A DNA stretch of 42,269 nucleotides from a bacterium (GCA_021734165.1 JAIPJL010000013.1:1-42269), one strand, 5' to 3'. Positions 18,601-33,600 are shown, numbered from the stretch's first letter. Program-made: numbers and translations. Notes: a model not told the origin generated them from the letters alone.

Positions 18601-21600
18601 AAACGGCGACGGTGACATAGATGTAGTCGGAGCAGCAGAGGGTGCAGATGAAATAATCTGGTGGGAGAATGATGGTGATGAGAATTTCTCTGATCGTCTC
18701 ATTTCAGATAGCTTTGATGGTGTTAGAAGCATATATGTCTCAGATATAGATTCAGACGGTGATTTTGATATTATTGGCGCATGTAGAGGAGCTAATGCAA
18801 TCACCTGGTGGGAGAACGACCTTGATCCGCCTCAACCGGAGATTGAAGTTAATCCTATGTCGCTTGAATTTGGTGAAGTCTCAGTTAATGAATCGGAAGA
18901 TCTTACTTTCACGGTTATCAACAACGGTGACGAGAATCTCACGGTTGAAGGCTTTGCTGTCGAGGGTGAGTATTTCGAGATAAGCAATGAAGACGGATTT
19001 ATGCTCCGACCTAATCAAAGGACAACAAGAACTGTCACTTTTGCGCCAAGACAAGCCGGTGAGTTCGAGGGAATTGTAATTATTATAAGCAACGATCCTA
19101 ATAATGCTGAATTTGAGGTTGAGCTTTCAGGTATTGCGCTGCCGAATATCGAGTTTACCCAGCATAATCTCGATACGGGATTTAACGGAGCTTATTCCGT
19201 TTTTTCATTTGATCTTGACAACGACGGTGATATTGATGTTCTTGGCGCTGCTTATAGCGATGATGAAATATCCTGGTGGGAAAACGATGGTAACAGGAAT
19301 TTTTCACATCACTATATAACTGAAGCTTGCGATGGCGCCCAGAGCGCTCATGCTGCGGATATCGATGGTGATGGTGATATTGATGTGATTGGAGCTTCAA
19401 ACAGGGACAATTATATATCCTGGTGGGAGAATAATGGCAATCAAAATTTCTCCGAACACACTATCATTAATAATATTGATGGTCCAACTTGTGTTCTTGC
19501 AGTAGATATTGATAGCGATGGTGATACGGATGTTTTGGGTTTATCAGAGGATGATGGTGAAGTTCTTTGGTGGGAGAACGATGGTGATCAGGAATTTGAA
19601 AGACATCTGATTGCAAATAATTACCCACAAGCTTCTGCTGTCTGTGCAATCGACATAGATGAAGACGATGATATGGATATACTTGGTACATCCCCCGGTA
19701 GTAATTGCATTACCCTGTGGGAAAATGACGGTGATCAGGACTTTTCAAGGCATGATATTGCGAATAATTTTGCCTACGCCATTGATGTTTGCGTCGAAGA
19801 TATTGATTCAGACGGTGACATAGATGTAATTGGAGCATCTTATACCAATAGTACAATCACCTGGTGGGAAAATGATGGCGATTTAAATTTTGACAGTCAT
19901 CTTATCACTGACGATTTTAGCGGTGTTAGATCAGTTGTATGTGCAGATGTTAATAATGATGGAAATATTGATGTGCTCGGAGCAGCTTATGCGGGAGATG
20001 AGGTCACCTGGTGGGAAAATGACGGTGATGAGCAATTCGAAACTCACAACATCGCAGCGAACTTTGGTCGCGCCATAGATGTTTATGCTTCTGATTTGGA
20101 TTCAGATGGTGATATTGATGTGGTTGGAGCTGCGAATAGCTCTGATTATGTCACCTGGTGGGAGAGCAACCTCGACCCGCCCTTGCCGAGTATTGCTGTT
20201 CAACCGCAGGAATTGAATTTTGAAGAAGTGGATGTTGATAATCATTCGGAGCAGGTCTTTACCATTGCAAATGATGGTGAGGATGATCTGATTATTAGAG
20301 ATATATCGATTGAAGGTCTTTATTTCGATGTCGAGTTCGAGGAAGAATTTAACCTTGAAGTAGAAGATGAAGTTGAAATTACCGTTAGTTTTTCACCCCG
20401 AATGGGAGGTGAATTTACAGGAACAGTTACAATCACATCTAATGATCCGCGCAACCGCGAAGTTGAAGTAGCGCTAACGGGAGTTGGCGTCAGGGATGAT
20501 GAGATCGAATTTACTGAGCATGTTATTAATAATTCTTTTAGGCGCGCCTATTCCGTTTTTTCTATTGATGTTGATGGAGATGGTGATATTGATGTTCTTG
20601 GAGCTGCCAACAGAGATGACGAAATCGCCTGGTGGGAGAATGATGGCAATGAAAACTTCGCAAAGCATTCGATTTCTGAAAATTGTAATGGCGTTATGAG
20701 TGTATATGCTGCGGATGTTGATGGTGATGGTGACATTGATGTACTCGGAGCTGAATACACTGATGATGAAGTAATTTGGTGGGAGAATGATGGTGATCAG
20801 AATTTTACAGAGCGCATCCTCAGTAACGAAAAAAATGGTCCAACATGCGTGCTTGCGAAAGATATTGACAGAGATGGAGACCTTGATATACTTGGAACAG
20901 CTTACAATGATGATGAAATTATCTGGTGGGAGAATGATGGTGAACAGGACTTTACAGAACATATAATCACAAATAATTATGACCAGACTTTCACCGTTGA
21001 TGCTGCTGATCTCGACGAAGATGGAGATACAGATATACTTAGTACATCTTATGGCTCGGATTGTGTTACCTGGTGGGAAAATGACGGAGATCAAAACTTT
21101 TCAAGGCATGACGTTTCGAGCGATTTTGACGGTGCCTGGTCAACTTTTGCCACAGATTTGGATTCAGACGGTGACCTTGATATAGTTGCATCAGCTTACA
21201 CCGGTAATTTGGTAACCTGGTGGGAGAATGACGGTAATGAGAATTTTAACGCTCATAGCATCGCAAATAATGTACAAGCCAGGTCAATTACTTACGGAGA
21301 TATAGATGTTGATGGTGACATAGATATAATTGGGGCCGTATATGGAAGTGATGAAGTAGTCTGGTGGGAGAATGATGGTGATGAGAATTTTTCTATGCAC
21401 AGCATAACAGATAGCTTTGATAACGCTATAGATGTTTACGTGTCAGATATTGATTTAGATGGTGATCTTGATATACTCGGAGCAGCTTACGGTGACGGTG
21501 AAGTGACCTGGTGGGAAAACGGTCTAAATCCTGAAACACCCGATATTGTTGTTGATCCGATGGAATTGGATTTTGGCGCTGTGGATCCTGAAGATGATGG

Positions 21601-24600
21601 ATCTGTGATGTCTTTTACTATTGGAAATAATGGTGCGGGTGATCTGATAATAAGCAACATTCTAGTTGATGGTGATTATTTCAGTGTAGATTTTGAAGAT
21701 CAATTTGTTATTGAGGCAGACGAAGAGGTAGAGATAACAGTTATTTTCACTCCCGAAGAAGAAGGTGAATTTACGGGCGTTGTTACCATATTTTCCAACG
21801 ATCCGGATGAGCGTGAAATGGAGGTCGAACTTACAGGGACAGGTGTCGTACATGTTGAGATCGGATTTACAGAACATGTGATTGATAACGATTTTGATAG
21901 TGCATTCTCGGTTTTTATTATTGATGTTGACAGTGATGGTGATATGGATGTATTGTGTGCAGCAATTAGTAACGATCTAATCGCCTGGTGGGAGAATGAT
22001 GGTGATGAGGATTTCACGAGACATCTCATTACTGAAAATTTCAGTTCCGATTACTGTATTTACGCTGCGGATATGGATAATGATGATGACATTGATGTAT
22101 TAGCATCTGACTATCGCGGTGATGCAATCATTTGGCTTGAGAATGATGGTGAACAGAATTTCGAAGATCATATTATAACTGACAATTTTGATGCTCCATG
22201 GACTGTTATAGCTACAGATCTTGATGATGATGGAGATATTGATGTTTTGGGTACTGCAAGTAGAGACGACGAAATAACCTGGTGGGAGAACGATGGCGAC
22301 CAGAACTTTGATGAGCATATCATTTCAGAAAATTATAATACTGCATATGGTGTTTATGCGGTTGATATCGATGACGACGGAGATACAGATATACTTAGCA
22401 CTGCTAACGAAGATCACTTAATTACCTTATGGGAGAATGACGGTGATGAAAATTTTGATACTCATAATATTCAAAATGACTATAACGGTATTAATGAAGT
22501 AATTGCTTCTGATATTGATTCAGATGGCGACATAGATATACTTGGAGCAGCATTCAATGATGACAAAGTAGTCTGGTTTGAAAATGATGGTGAAGAAAAT
22601 TTTTCTGCTCATGATATCGCAGAAAATTTTGATTTTGTCAGAGCAGTTTTTTGTGCTGATTTGGACAATGATGGAGATATTGATGTGATCGGGGCTGCTG
22701 ATAGTGGATATGAAGTAACCTGGTGGGAGAATGATGGTGATGAGAACTTTACTACTCACAATCTAATAGATAATTTTGATGGCGCTGCTGATGTCTTTGC
22801 AGGAGATATTGACTCAGATGGTGATATTGATATTGTAGGAACGGCATTTAGAGATAATACGATCACCTGGTGGGAGAACGACCTCGATCCCGATATACCG
22901 GGAATAGCGATAGATCCTCTTTCACTTGACTTCGGTTCTGTAAATATAAATCAGAGCGAAGCACAGTATTTTAACATCCTTAACGAAGGTGATAATGATC
23001 TCACTATAACCGATATTTCAGTTGAAGGTGATTATTTCTATGTTAACTTCCCAAATGAATTTAGCCTTGAATCTCAAGAGGATGTAAATGTTAGAATAAC
23101 GTTCACACCTGAAGCTGCTGGTGAGTTCGAGGGTGTTGTGACCGTTTCTTCGGATGATCCCCACAACAGAGAAATAGAGATTGAACTTAGCGGCGCCGGT
23201 ACAACCGCAATAGAGTTTACTTATCACCTCGTTGATGGTGATTTTAGTGGTGTTTACGACGCCGTTTCGTGCGATCTGGACAGCGATGGTGACATTGACA
23301 TTATAGGCGTTGCTAACCAGACAAGTGAAGTAGCCTGGTGGGAAAATGACGGCGCTCAGAATTTTAATCAACGCGATTTACAGGGTGAAACAGATCGTCC
23401 GACCAGTCTGTTTGTCGAAGATATCGATGGTGATGAGGATATAGACGTGTTTGTATCACACCGCGGTGGAATAGCCTGGTGGGAAAATGACGATAACCAA
23501 AGATTTGAAGAGCATGTGCTGGACAACGAGTTTCTGACCGCAGGTTCGGTTTACGTTTTCGATATAGATTCTGATGGTGATATGGACGTGATAGGTGGAT
23601 CTTCTTTATCCGATGGCGGTATTGCCTGGTGGGAAAATGACGGCGACGAAGACATGCAAAAGCATATCGTTTATACCGGTGTAGGAGGAATTACCTGCGT
23701 TTACCCGGTTGATATTGATAATGACGGTGATATCGATATACTTGCCGGATCTACGAGAACTGAGGATGCAATTACTATCTGGGAGAATGATGGTGAAGAG
23801 AATTTCGAGAAACGTGTCGTTGCTGATGATGATTTCCGTCGCACACGCAGCGTCAGAGCAATTGATCTTGACGTTGATGGTGACCTCGATATTGTAGCAG
23901 CAGCAGATATTAACGATAGGATCGCCTGGTGGGAGAATGATGGCGAGCTGAATTTTGAGCGACACATAGTAACTGATGATTTCGAATATGCTAATGATGT
24001 TTTTCCCGCTGATTTCAATTTTGATGGTAATATTGATTTAGTAGGTGTTGCACGTAATGATGATAAAGTATCATGGTGGGAAAATGATGGTGATATGAAT
24101 TTCACGGAAACTGTTATTGCAAATGATTTCGAAGATGCAAGAGCAGTTTATGTAGATGATATTGACCTTGATGGTGATTATGATTTTGTTGCTGTAGCTA
24201 ATGATTTAGACGATATTGCCTGGTGGGAAAATAGCCTTGACCCGCCAGCGCCTCGTATTACGGTTGATGAAAACCAACTTGATTTTGGTGAGATTGACGA
24301 GGGTGATTCAGGGGAATTATCATTGACCGTAACAAACATCGGTAATGTTACACTGACAGTCAACGAATTGATTATAGATGGTATATACTTCGACGTGAAT
24401 TTTGGTGGTGAATTTGATCTTGAAACTGATGAAAGTCGTGAATTTACTGTGACATTTTCTCCGGATGCTTCAGGTATGTTTAACGGAACGTTGACTATTC
24501 AGTCAAATGATCCGCATCATAGATTTGTGACAGTTACACTTGTCGGCTTAGGTACTGGTGGTGTATCATTTGAAGAACATTTGATCGATGGTGGATTTTC

Positions 24601-27600
24601 AGGCGCTTATTCGATAAATGTTGGTGACCTCGATGATGACGGAGACCTGGATCTGGCTGGTGTAAGCCGAGCAAATAATCTGATTGCCTACTGGATAAAT
24701 GATGGCGAGGAGGATTTTGAGAGAACTCTACTTTCTAATGAATTACAAGGTCCATCGGATGTTAGCATTGAGGACTTTAACAGCAACAGGGAAAGAAAAG
24801 ATATATTTGTTACACTGGAAACTGAGGATAGAATAATTAGATACGAGAACCGAGGTGACAGTTTCAGAGACAGAGTTGTTGAGGGTGATTTTGATAGTCC
24901 TCGCTGTATAAAAGCAGGCGATCTTGATAAAGACGGTGATATTGATATTCTGGGAGCATCATACAGAGCTGACGGTATAGTCTGGTGGGAAAATGATGGG
25001 GATGAAAACCTGACGAAGCACACTGTCTATAGTGGTCGTGCCGGGACTTCATCAGTGATGTACATTGATCTTGATAATGATGGCGATTTTGATATTCTTG
25101 CCGGCTCAACATCCGGAAATGATGCGATTACCTGGTGGGAAAATGACGGTAGTCAGGAATTTGACCGACATACTATAGATGATGAATTTGGTGATACGCA
25201 AGCAGTCAATGCCGCTGACCTCGATGGTGATGGTGATATAGATGTGCTCGGCGCTTCAAGCCTCGACAGTGAAATCGCCTGGTGGGAGAACGATGGTGAT
25301 CAGGGATTCGAGAAGCACACAATCCAGGATAACTATTCGTTTGCTATCGATATAGCCACTGCTGATTTTGATTGTGATGGTGATATTGATTTATTAAGCG
25401 CTGCGAAAAATGGTAATGAAATTACCTGGTGGGAGAATGATGGTGATGCAAGCTTTGCCAGACGTACGCTCTCGAATGACTTTGACGGAGCCAACCGGGT
25501 ACGAGCGGTTGATCTTGATCAGGATGGTGATATTGATATTGTTGCGGTAGCTGAGGATGATAACGACGTCACCTGGTGGGAGAACGGATTTAATCCTGCT
25601 GTCCCCGATATTACTGTACAATCAAATTCAATTGATTTCGGTGAGGTTGATGAAGGCGATTCTGAAACCATGTTTTTAGGAATATCTAATGAGGGTGAAA
25701 ATGACCTGATCATCTCTGATATCATAATGACCAACGATGATTTCAGTGTAGATATGGAAGATGAGATAGTTGTTCAACCGGATCAGTTCTATATGCTGTC
25801 TGTAACATTCGCACCGGAAATGGAAGCCGTTATTGACGGTGAGATGATTATTTTCTGCAACGATCCGGATGAACCGGAATTATATATACAAGTTATTGGT
25901 GAAGGAACCGGTTGGCTTATTTTTGTTGAACACTTAATTGATGACGATTTTAATGCTGCCCGTGCTATCGAGGTTATCGACATGGATGGTGATGGTGATA
26001 TTGATGTTGTAGGCGCTGCATCGGCAGCAGATGAAGTAGCCTGGTGGGAGAATGATGGTGAACAGAATTTCCGCCGTCATGCTATTGATGATAATTATGT
26101 AGGAGCGTTGACGATATTCCCGATAGACGTTGATGGTGACGGTGATATAGACGTCGTAGGTGGTTCAACTCAGATTGATGACGTCAGTTGGTGGGAGAAC
26201 GATGGCAATGAAGATTTCAGACATCATAATATAGCGAACAACTTCGATGGCACAAGCTGGGTCAGCGCTGATGATGTTGATAGTGATGGTGATATTGATG
26301 TACTTGCCTGCGCACAGAACTCTGATCAAATAGCCTGGTGGGAAAATGATGGGGCTGAGAATTTTAGTCGTCATATTGTAAATAGAGGATTTAATTATCC
26401 TCGATTTATAGGCACTTCCGATCTTGACAGCGACGGTGATGTTGATATTATTGCCTGTGCGAGATCCGGTGATGACCTTGCCTGGTGGAGAAATCAGGGT
26501 CAAGAGAATTTCTCTATGCATTATATAGACGAAAATGAGATAGATGGAGCATGTAACGCTTTCTGCATCGATATGGATGAAGATGGTGATATTGATGTGC
26601 TTGCCGCAGCAAATATAGGTAATCAGGTTTTGCTCTACCTAAATGACGGAGATCAGAACTTTGACAAACGCATCATCGACAATAATTTTATCTACGCCAG
26701 ACGCGTTAGCGCTATTGATGTTGACTATGATGGTGATTTGGATATAGTCGGAGCAGCACAGTCCAACGATGTTACCTGGTGGGAGAACAAAGATTTCGAA
26801 TTTGTAAAGCATCATATCTCACGCGACTACGACGGCTCAATTACCGCAGTAGCCATTGATATGGATGGTGACATGGATGTTGACGTCGTAGGCGCAGCGC
26901 ATCACGTGGATGCTGTCACCTGGTGGGAGAGTACTTTAAATCCCATGGATAATATTATCGAAACGGATCGCGATACGCTTGATTTTGAGAATGTAGGTGT
27001 GTTCAGATCAAAAAATGATACCCTGATTATCCGCAATACCAGTGACTGGGAATTGATTATCAACGACATCACTACCAGCAATGACTATTTCATGATTGAA
27101 TTTGACCAGGCGATACATATTCCAGGACATGATTCCGTTCAGGTTCCGGTTACTTTCGCACCCTGGGAAGTGGGTCAGGCAACCGGGATTATGACAATCT
27201 TCACCAACGACCGCATCAACCGTGAGAAAACCGTTGTGATGATCGGTGAAGGTGTGATTGAAATGGAATTTACTGAGCATACGATTGATGATGCATTTGA
27301 AGAACCGAATAATGTCATCTCAAGCGATGTAGATGGAGATGGGGATATGGACGTAATAGGAATTGCTGATACAGACGACGAATTAGTTTGGTGGGAGAAT
27401 AACGGTGAACAGGAATTTTCAAGACACTTGATCGCCGATGATCTAAACATTGCAAGAGCTTTATTCTCGACGGATTTGGACAACGATGGTGACGTTGATA
27501 TTTTGACAGGGGACCATAATAACCTATATTTCTGGGAGAATGATGGTGATGAGGAATTCACCCGTCAAAGAATTTGGAGATATTATGTAAGTTGTATTTA

Positions 27601-30600
27601 TGCTGTTGATCTTGATGAGGATGGTGATATGGACATTATATGCATTCAGGCAGGTGACGATATATATTGGTTGGAAAATAATGGGGAACAGGATTTCAGT
27701 GAGCACTTATTGTATTCAGAATTCCCTAACACTGAATCTTTCACTGTAGATGATCTTGATGCAGACGGTGACTTTGATGTTATTGTAATATCAGATGATA
27801 GGGACAATAAAGTTGCCTGGTTTGAAAATGATGGTGATGAGACCTTTACTTTACACGCTATTAATGAAGATATGAGTGAACCGCAAGGTGCACACACAAT
27901 TGATCTGGACTCTGATGGTGATATCGATGTACTGGTGACTGATACTCGAGAAGGTGATGTAATATGGTTTGAGAATGACGGAAACGAGAATTTTGAAAAA
28001 ATCACAATAGACGACGATTTAGAAGGTGCACATTCGATAAATGCAGGTGATTTTGATTGTGATGGTGATATTGATGTTGTTTGTTCTTCGAGAACAATAG
28101 ATGACATTGTTTGGTATGAAAATAATGGCTGGCAGAATTTTAACAAACACGTTATCAGGGATGACTATATTGGATCTAAATGTGTAATTCCTGTCGATAT
28201 TGATGGTGATTATGATCTTGATATCTTAGGTTCTGCACATGGTATCAATGAAGTCACATGGTGGGAAAATCCGACCGATCCACCGCCGCCTCACCTTACA
28301 GTCGAACCCGAATCATTTGATTTTGGTGAAACGAGTCTTTTCGATCCGGTTGAAAGATTTATCACTATTTCAAACGACGGTGACCACAGTGTCAGGATGA
28401 TCAACGTCTCGAACACGGATGACAGGTTCATCATTGATTTCGACGGTCTGTTCTCGCTTCCTCCCCACGAAAGCGCTGAAATAAACATTACCTTCCTGCC
28501 TGACACCGCCATCGCTTATTCGGATGTTATTACGGTTACATCCAACGATCCGTCCGTCAGGAGAACGACGATCCCCATGACCGGAACGGGCATCCTGCCG
28601 GATACGGATGTTGATTGGACAAGGCATGATATAATAGAAGATTACAGAGATCCACGCAGCATTCATTATTCAGATATTGATGGTGATGGAGATATCGATT
28701 TTATGGTCGCGTCTTATGCGGGTGCTGATATATCATGGTTTAAAAATGATGGTGAAATGAATTTTGAAAGACATAGTATTTCTGATAATTTTAGAGGTGC
28801 AAATTCTGTCTATTCAATAGATATTGATTTGGATGAAGATATGGATATTCTTGGTGCAGCACAGAGTGATGATGAAATTGCCTGGTGGGATAACGATGGT
28901 GAAGGAAATTTTGAAAAGCGGGTTATAACCGATCAGTATTCTTCGGTATCCTTTGTAATGGGTATTGATCTGGATATGGATGATGACATCGATTTGATCA
29001 GCGGATCCAGTCCAAATAATGTGTTAACTTGGTGGGAGAATGATGGTGATCTGAACTTTGAACAGCATGACGTTGATGATGAGTATACAGGATGTATGGA
29101 TTTAATGCCGGTTGATATTGATAGTGATGGCGATTATGACCTGTTGGCAGCATCACCAAATATTAGCATTGCCTGGTGGGAAAACGATGGTAATATGAAC
29201 TATGGTGAACGACAAATTATAGATGAAGATTTCACTGATGCTAGGAGAGTTTTCGCTGCTGACCTTGATAATGATGGCGATATGGACATAATGGGTAGTT
29301 CTGTTAATCGTCATGAAGTTGCCTGGTGGGAAAATGATGGCGAGCAGCACTGGACTAAACATTTGCTGCGAGATAATTTAGATTTTGCCTATGGTTTATT
29401 AGCTGTTAATCTCGATCTTGATGAGGACATTGATATTATAATTTCTGCAGAGGGCAACGATCTGATTCACTGGTGGGAGAGTCTCGATGGTGAATATTTC
29501 ATGGATAGGATTGTAGATTCAGATTATCAAGGGGCTTATAAGTTTGTATGTCCTGACTTAGACCTTGATGGTGATTATGATATTATCTGCCTTGGTGATG
29601 GAACTATTTCCTGGTGGGAGAACGGATTTGATCCCGGCATTCCCGACATTGATGTTGATCCGCGTGAACTCGACTTCGGTAATGTTTGGATTGATGAGAG
29701 CGCAGATCTGACACTAACGATCTCCAACGAAGGCAGAGAAGACCTAATCGTCTCGGAAATTACCGTCGGAAATGAAGTATTTACAACGGACTTTGGAGAT
29801 GAGGTTACGCTTCGCACAGATGAAAACATTGAAGTAACAGTTACTTTCACACCGGGCGCCAACGCCGAGTTTAGTTCCGAGTTAGTCATTTTCAGCAACG
29901 ATCCCAACGAAACTGAAATTCATGTAAGTCTTGAAGGAACAGGCTTCTCTAACAATCCGCCCGAAGTTATTAGAGAGATTGGATTACAGGTTAAAAACGA
30001 GGACTTTGCGCGCTATACTGTAGCTGATCTCGATACGGTGTTTTTCGACCCCGACGAAGACGAGCTTGAATATTCGGCGGAGAGCGCCAATGAAAACCTG
30101 ATCGTCGAGATTGATGACGCAAACAGACTCTGGCTATCAGTAGTTCACGACTGGAACGGCAGAGCTACGATCACGCTTCTCGCTGATGATGGGCATGAGA
30201 TTGAACGAGACCGGGGACCTGTACGCGTTCTGCGAGGTTTCAGTAGTACAAGTATTCCTGCTTGTCAGGGAGATGTTTCGGTTTTGACAAACAAGAATCC
30301 ACTGGTTAGTGGACAAGTTGTTTGTCCTACTGACATAGTAGGCGAATCAAATACTTATGACCGCCAATTGAGAGGTTTGGGGAGAGTTTCTATCGGCGGA
30401 GTATCCAATCCCAGTAGGACAAGTATTCCTGCTTGTCAAGAAGAGGCTTCAGTTTTGACAAACAAGAACCCGCTGGTCAGCGGACAAGTTGTTTGTCCTA
30501 CTGACATTGAGCGAGAATCAAATACACACATACGTCAATTACGAGGTTCGGGGAGCGCCGGTGTTTCTGCCGAAGACGTATCCATAGATGTCAATTTCGG

Positions 30601-33600
30601 CGAAATAGACTTTTCTTCCGGCGATCTACGTCCGCGACGCGATGCTGACGTCGGTTGGGAATTCGATATCTTAGTCCGCCCTGTGCCAGATACGCCTGTT
30701 TGGGAAGAAGTACCCGATGAAGTCGAGGTTGACGAAGGTGAAGCCATTGAGTTCACCGTTCACGCTTCGGATGCTGACGGTGATGATCTAAACATTGATG
30801 CATCTTCAGAAGGTTTACCGGATGGCTGGCAATGTGAAGATATTGGTGGTGGTACTGGAATATTCACTTGGGAACCTACCTTTGATGATGCAGGTTCTTA
30901 CACGGTTGAGTTCACCGCCTCCGACGGCATGCGTGAAGCTACTGCAGAAACGCGCATAATCGTTCACGAGGTTGCTCCACCGGAATGGGTGACTGTACCG
31001 GATCCTATAACCGTTTCCGAAGGCGCTCTAATCGAATTTACACTCGAAGGCACAGGACTTGAACCTGAAATCCTGACCATAACCTACAGCAGTGATGATC
31101 TGCCGGAAGAAGTCGAATTCACCGATAACGGCGAAGGAAACGCGAGCTTCACCTGGCAGACCAACCACACCAACGCAGGTGAATACACCGCCAATTTCAT
31201 TCTTTCCGATGGTGAATATAATATAGAAGCGGAAGTTAGCATTACAGTCGAACAGGATAACGTCTTGAACGTGCCTGACGAGTATGCAACCATACAGGGC
31301 GCGATTGATATGGCTGCCGATGGTGATACGGTACTGGTTGATCCAGGGGAATATGTCGAAAACATCAATTTCCTCGGGAAAGATATAGCTGTTATAGGTA
31401 ATCCTGACGACCCAAGTGAAGTGATTATTGATGGGAATGAGAATGGAACTGTTGTTACATTTAATAACGAAGAGACAGAAGATGCTCTTCTAACTGGCTT
31501 TACGATTAACAATGGTTCAGGAACAGAAGTTGAAAATTATATTGGAGGTGGTGTTTACTGTAGTGACGGCTCAATGGGCAGTATATTTAATTGCAGGATT
31601 ATTGGTAATAACTCGGATAGAGGTGGTGGCGTAGCTATCTTGAGCGGATCGTCATTACTAATTAACAATTGTGTTATTATGGGTAATTCAGCAGATTTAT
31701 CTGATGGAGGTATTCGTATCTATGCTAATTCATCAGCTATAATTACGAATTCAGTAATTTGTAGAAATAACGCAGATAACTCGAACTCTGGTATTGGTGT
31801 ATATGATGATTGCAGTCTTTATATGGATAAAGTTACAATATCCGACAATCAAACTAATGGGCAAATTGGCGGGATTGGATCCAGAAATGCCGACGAAATT
31901 AATATTACCAATTCTATTATCTTTGGAAACAGTGGAAATAATCAAATTAGTAACGGTATGAGTGTTACTTATTCCGATGTCCAAGGTGGTTATAACGGTA
32001 GAGGTAATATTGACGCCGATCCCTTATTTGCTGATGCTGAAAATGGTGATTATCGCCTGAGCTGGGAGAATTATCCCGAATACGACGAGACGTGCTCGCC
32101 ATGTATAGATGCGGGTGATCCGGATTCTGAAGACGATCCCGATGACACGCGTGCAGATATGGGAGCGTACTATTTCCATTATGCCCCCGTTCAGGATATT
32201 TCCGTTTCACCGGAAGCGATTGACTTCGGTGAAATCTCATACACATCCTTAGCTCAGGAAACGCTCACAATCAGCAACCTTGGCTCTGACGTCCTGACGG
32301 TGACGAATATTACCGTTGGTAATGACGTTTTCGCTGTTGATTTCGATAATGAATTTACGCTTCAGCCTCGCGCATCCAGGGAGTTTACCGTTGTATTTGA
32401 ATCCGGTGAACCTGGTGAGTTTGAAACTGATTTAATCGTTTACAGCAATGACGAAGATGAGGATGAAGTAACAGTTCACCTGTCCGGTGTTGCCGTTAAC
32501 TATCCTCCTGATTGGACTGATACGCCGGAGAATGAATACACTATCACCGAAGGTGATTTCATCGAGTTCGATCTCAGCGGCTCCGATCCCGACGGCGATG
32601 ACGTCAATATAACTGCCGAACTGCCTGATAACGCCGAGTTGAATGACAACGGTGAAGGAAGCGCACACTTCAGTTGGCAGACCTACCACGACGATGGTGG
32701 TGAAAACAGTATCACTTTCACACTCTCCGACGGCAACGGATCGGTTGACTTCGAGGTAGTGATTACTGTCATAGAAGACCACGTCCTGAACGTCCCTGAA
32801 GAGTATGAGACAATCCAGGGCGCTATCGACAGATCTGCTGATGGTGATACTGTGCTGGTAGCGGATGGAACGTATCGAGGGGCAGGAAACCGTAATATAA
32901 CTTTCGATGGTAAGGATATAATTATCAGAAGTGAAAATGGTGCAGAGAATTGCATCATTGACTGCGAGGAGGAAGGGCGAGGATTCAGTTTTACCAATGG
33001 TGAAACTGATCATGCGCAATTGATAGGGATAACAATTAGTAATAGTGATGTATCACAAAATGGTGCTGACAATGAAGGTGGCGGTGTGCTTTGCGACGGT
33101 TCGTCACCAAAGATTAGCAACTGCATATTTACAGGGAACATTGCAGCGGAAGGAGCGGCCATCCAACTGATGAGTGGATCCAACGCTATAATTTCGAACT
33201 GTCAGATTACAGAAAACTACTCAACCGCGAGGGCAGGTGTTGTAAGCATCAAAGAGTCAGAAGCGACAATATTTGAATGCCTTATAGCAAGAAATCGGGT
33301 TTCAGGTAACGAAGGGGGTGGAAGTATTAGTGCTATTCTTTGCAATCCGATGATTATTTATTGCACTATTGTAGATAACATACTTGCTGATGATAATGAA
33401 GCTTCCACTGGGGGGTTTCTTATCACTCGTGGAAGCCATCCAATTATACTTGGATGTATCATTCGCAATAATTCAAATGACCAGATTCTTATGAGATCAA
33501 ATTTTGAATTTAACTATGTTACAATTTCTTATACTAATATCGAGGGTAATGAGGATGGAATTAATACCAACGACAACGGTGAGGTCACGTGGGGTGAAGG

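Larger units (their letters stand above)
30214..30650 (+). repeat. In-frame palindrome-rich insert A in the giant gene
   Basis: A cadherin-like domain is interrupted after LLADDGHEIERDRG and seems to resume at FDILVRPVPDTPVW. The insert starts GPVRVLRG and ends RPRRDA. It holds two 92-base cloverleaf copies (30241 and 30412) and two RQLRG spacers preceded by ESNT. The last part contains the inverted repeats CGCCGG (30556) / CCGGCG (30618) and GCCGAA / TTCGGC. The insert is Arg/Ser/Cys-rich in an Asp/Glu-rich protein, so it stands out in composition as well. Confidence 0.8.

Noticed and set aside
17801-29640. Regular DNA repeats that could suggest a CRISPR array
   Set aside because: The period is 147 bases within a continuous frame, the repeats are diverged, and they encode FG-GAP-type blades. 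There are no cas genes and no constant short repeat.
30214-30650. Insert A as a frameshift or sequencing artefact
   Set aside because: The frame is open across the whole insert, the domain resumes in frame, and a related insert B with the same boundaries is present 4 kb downstream. Collapse or expansion of the tandem copies in assembly is still possible and needs long reads.
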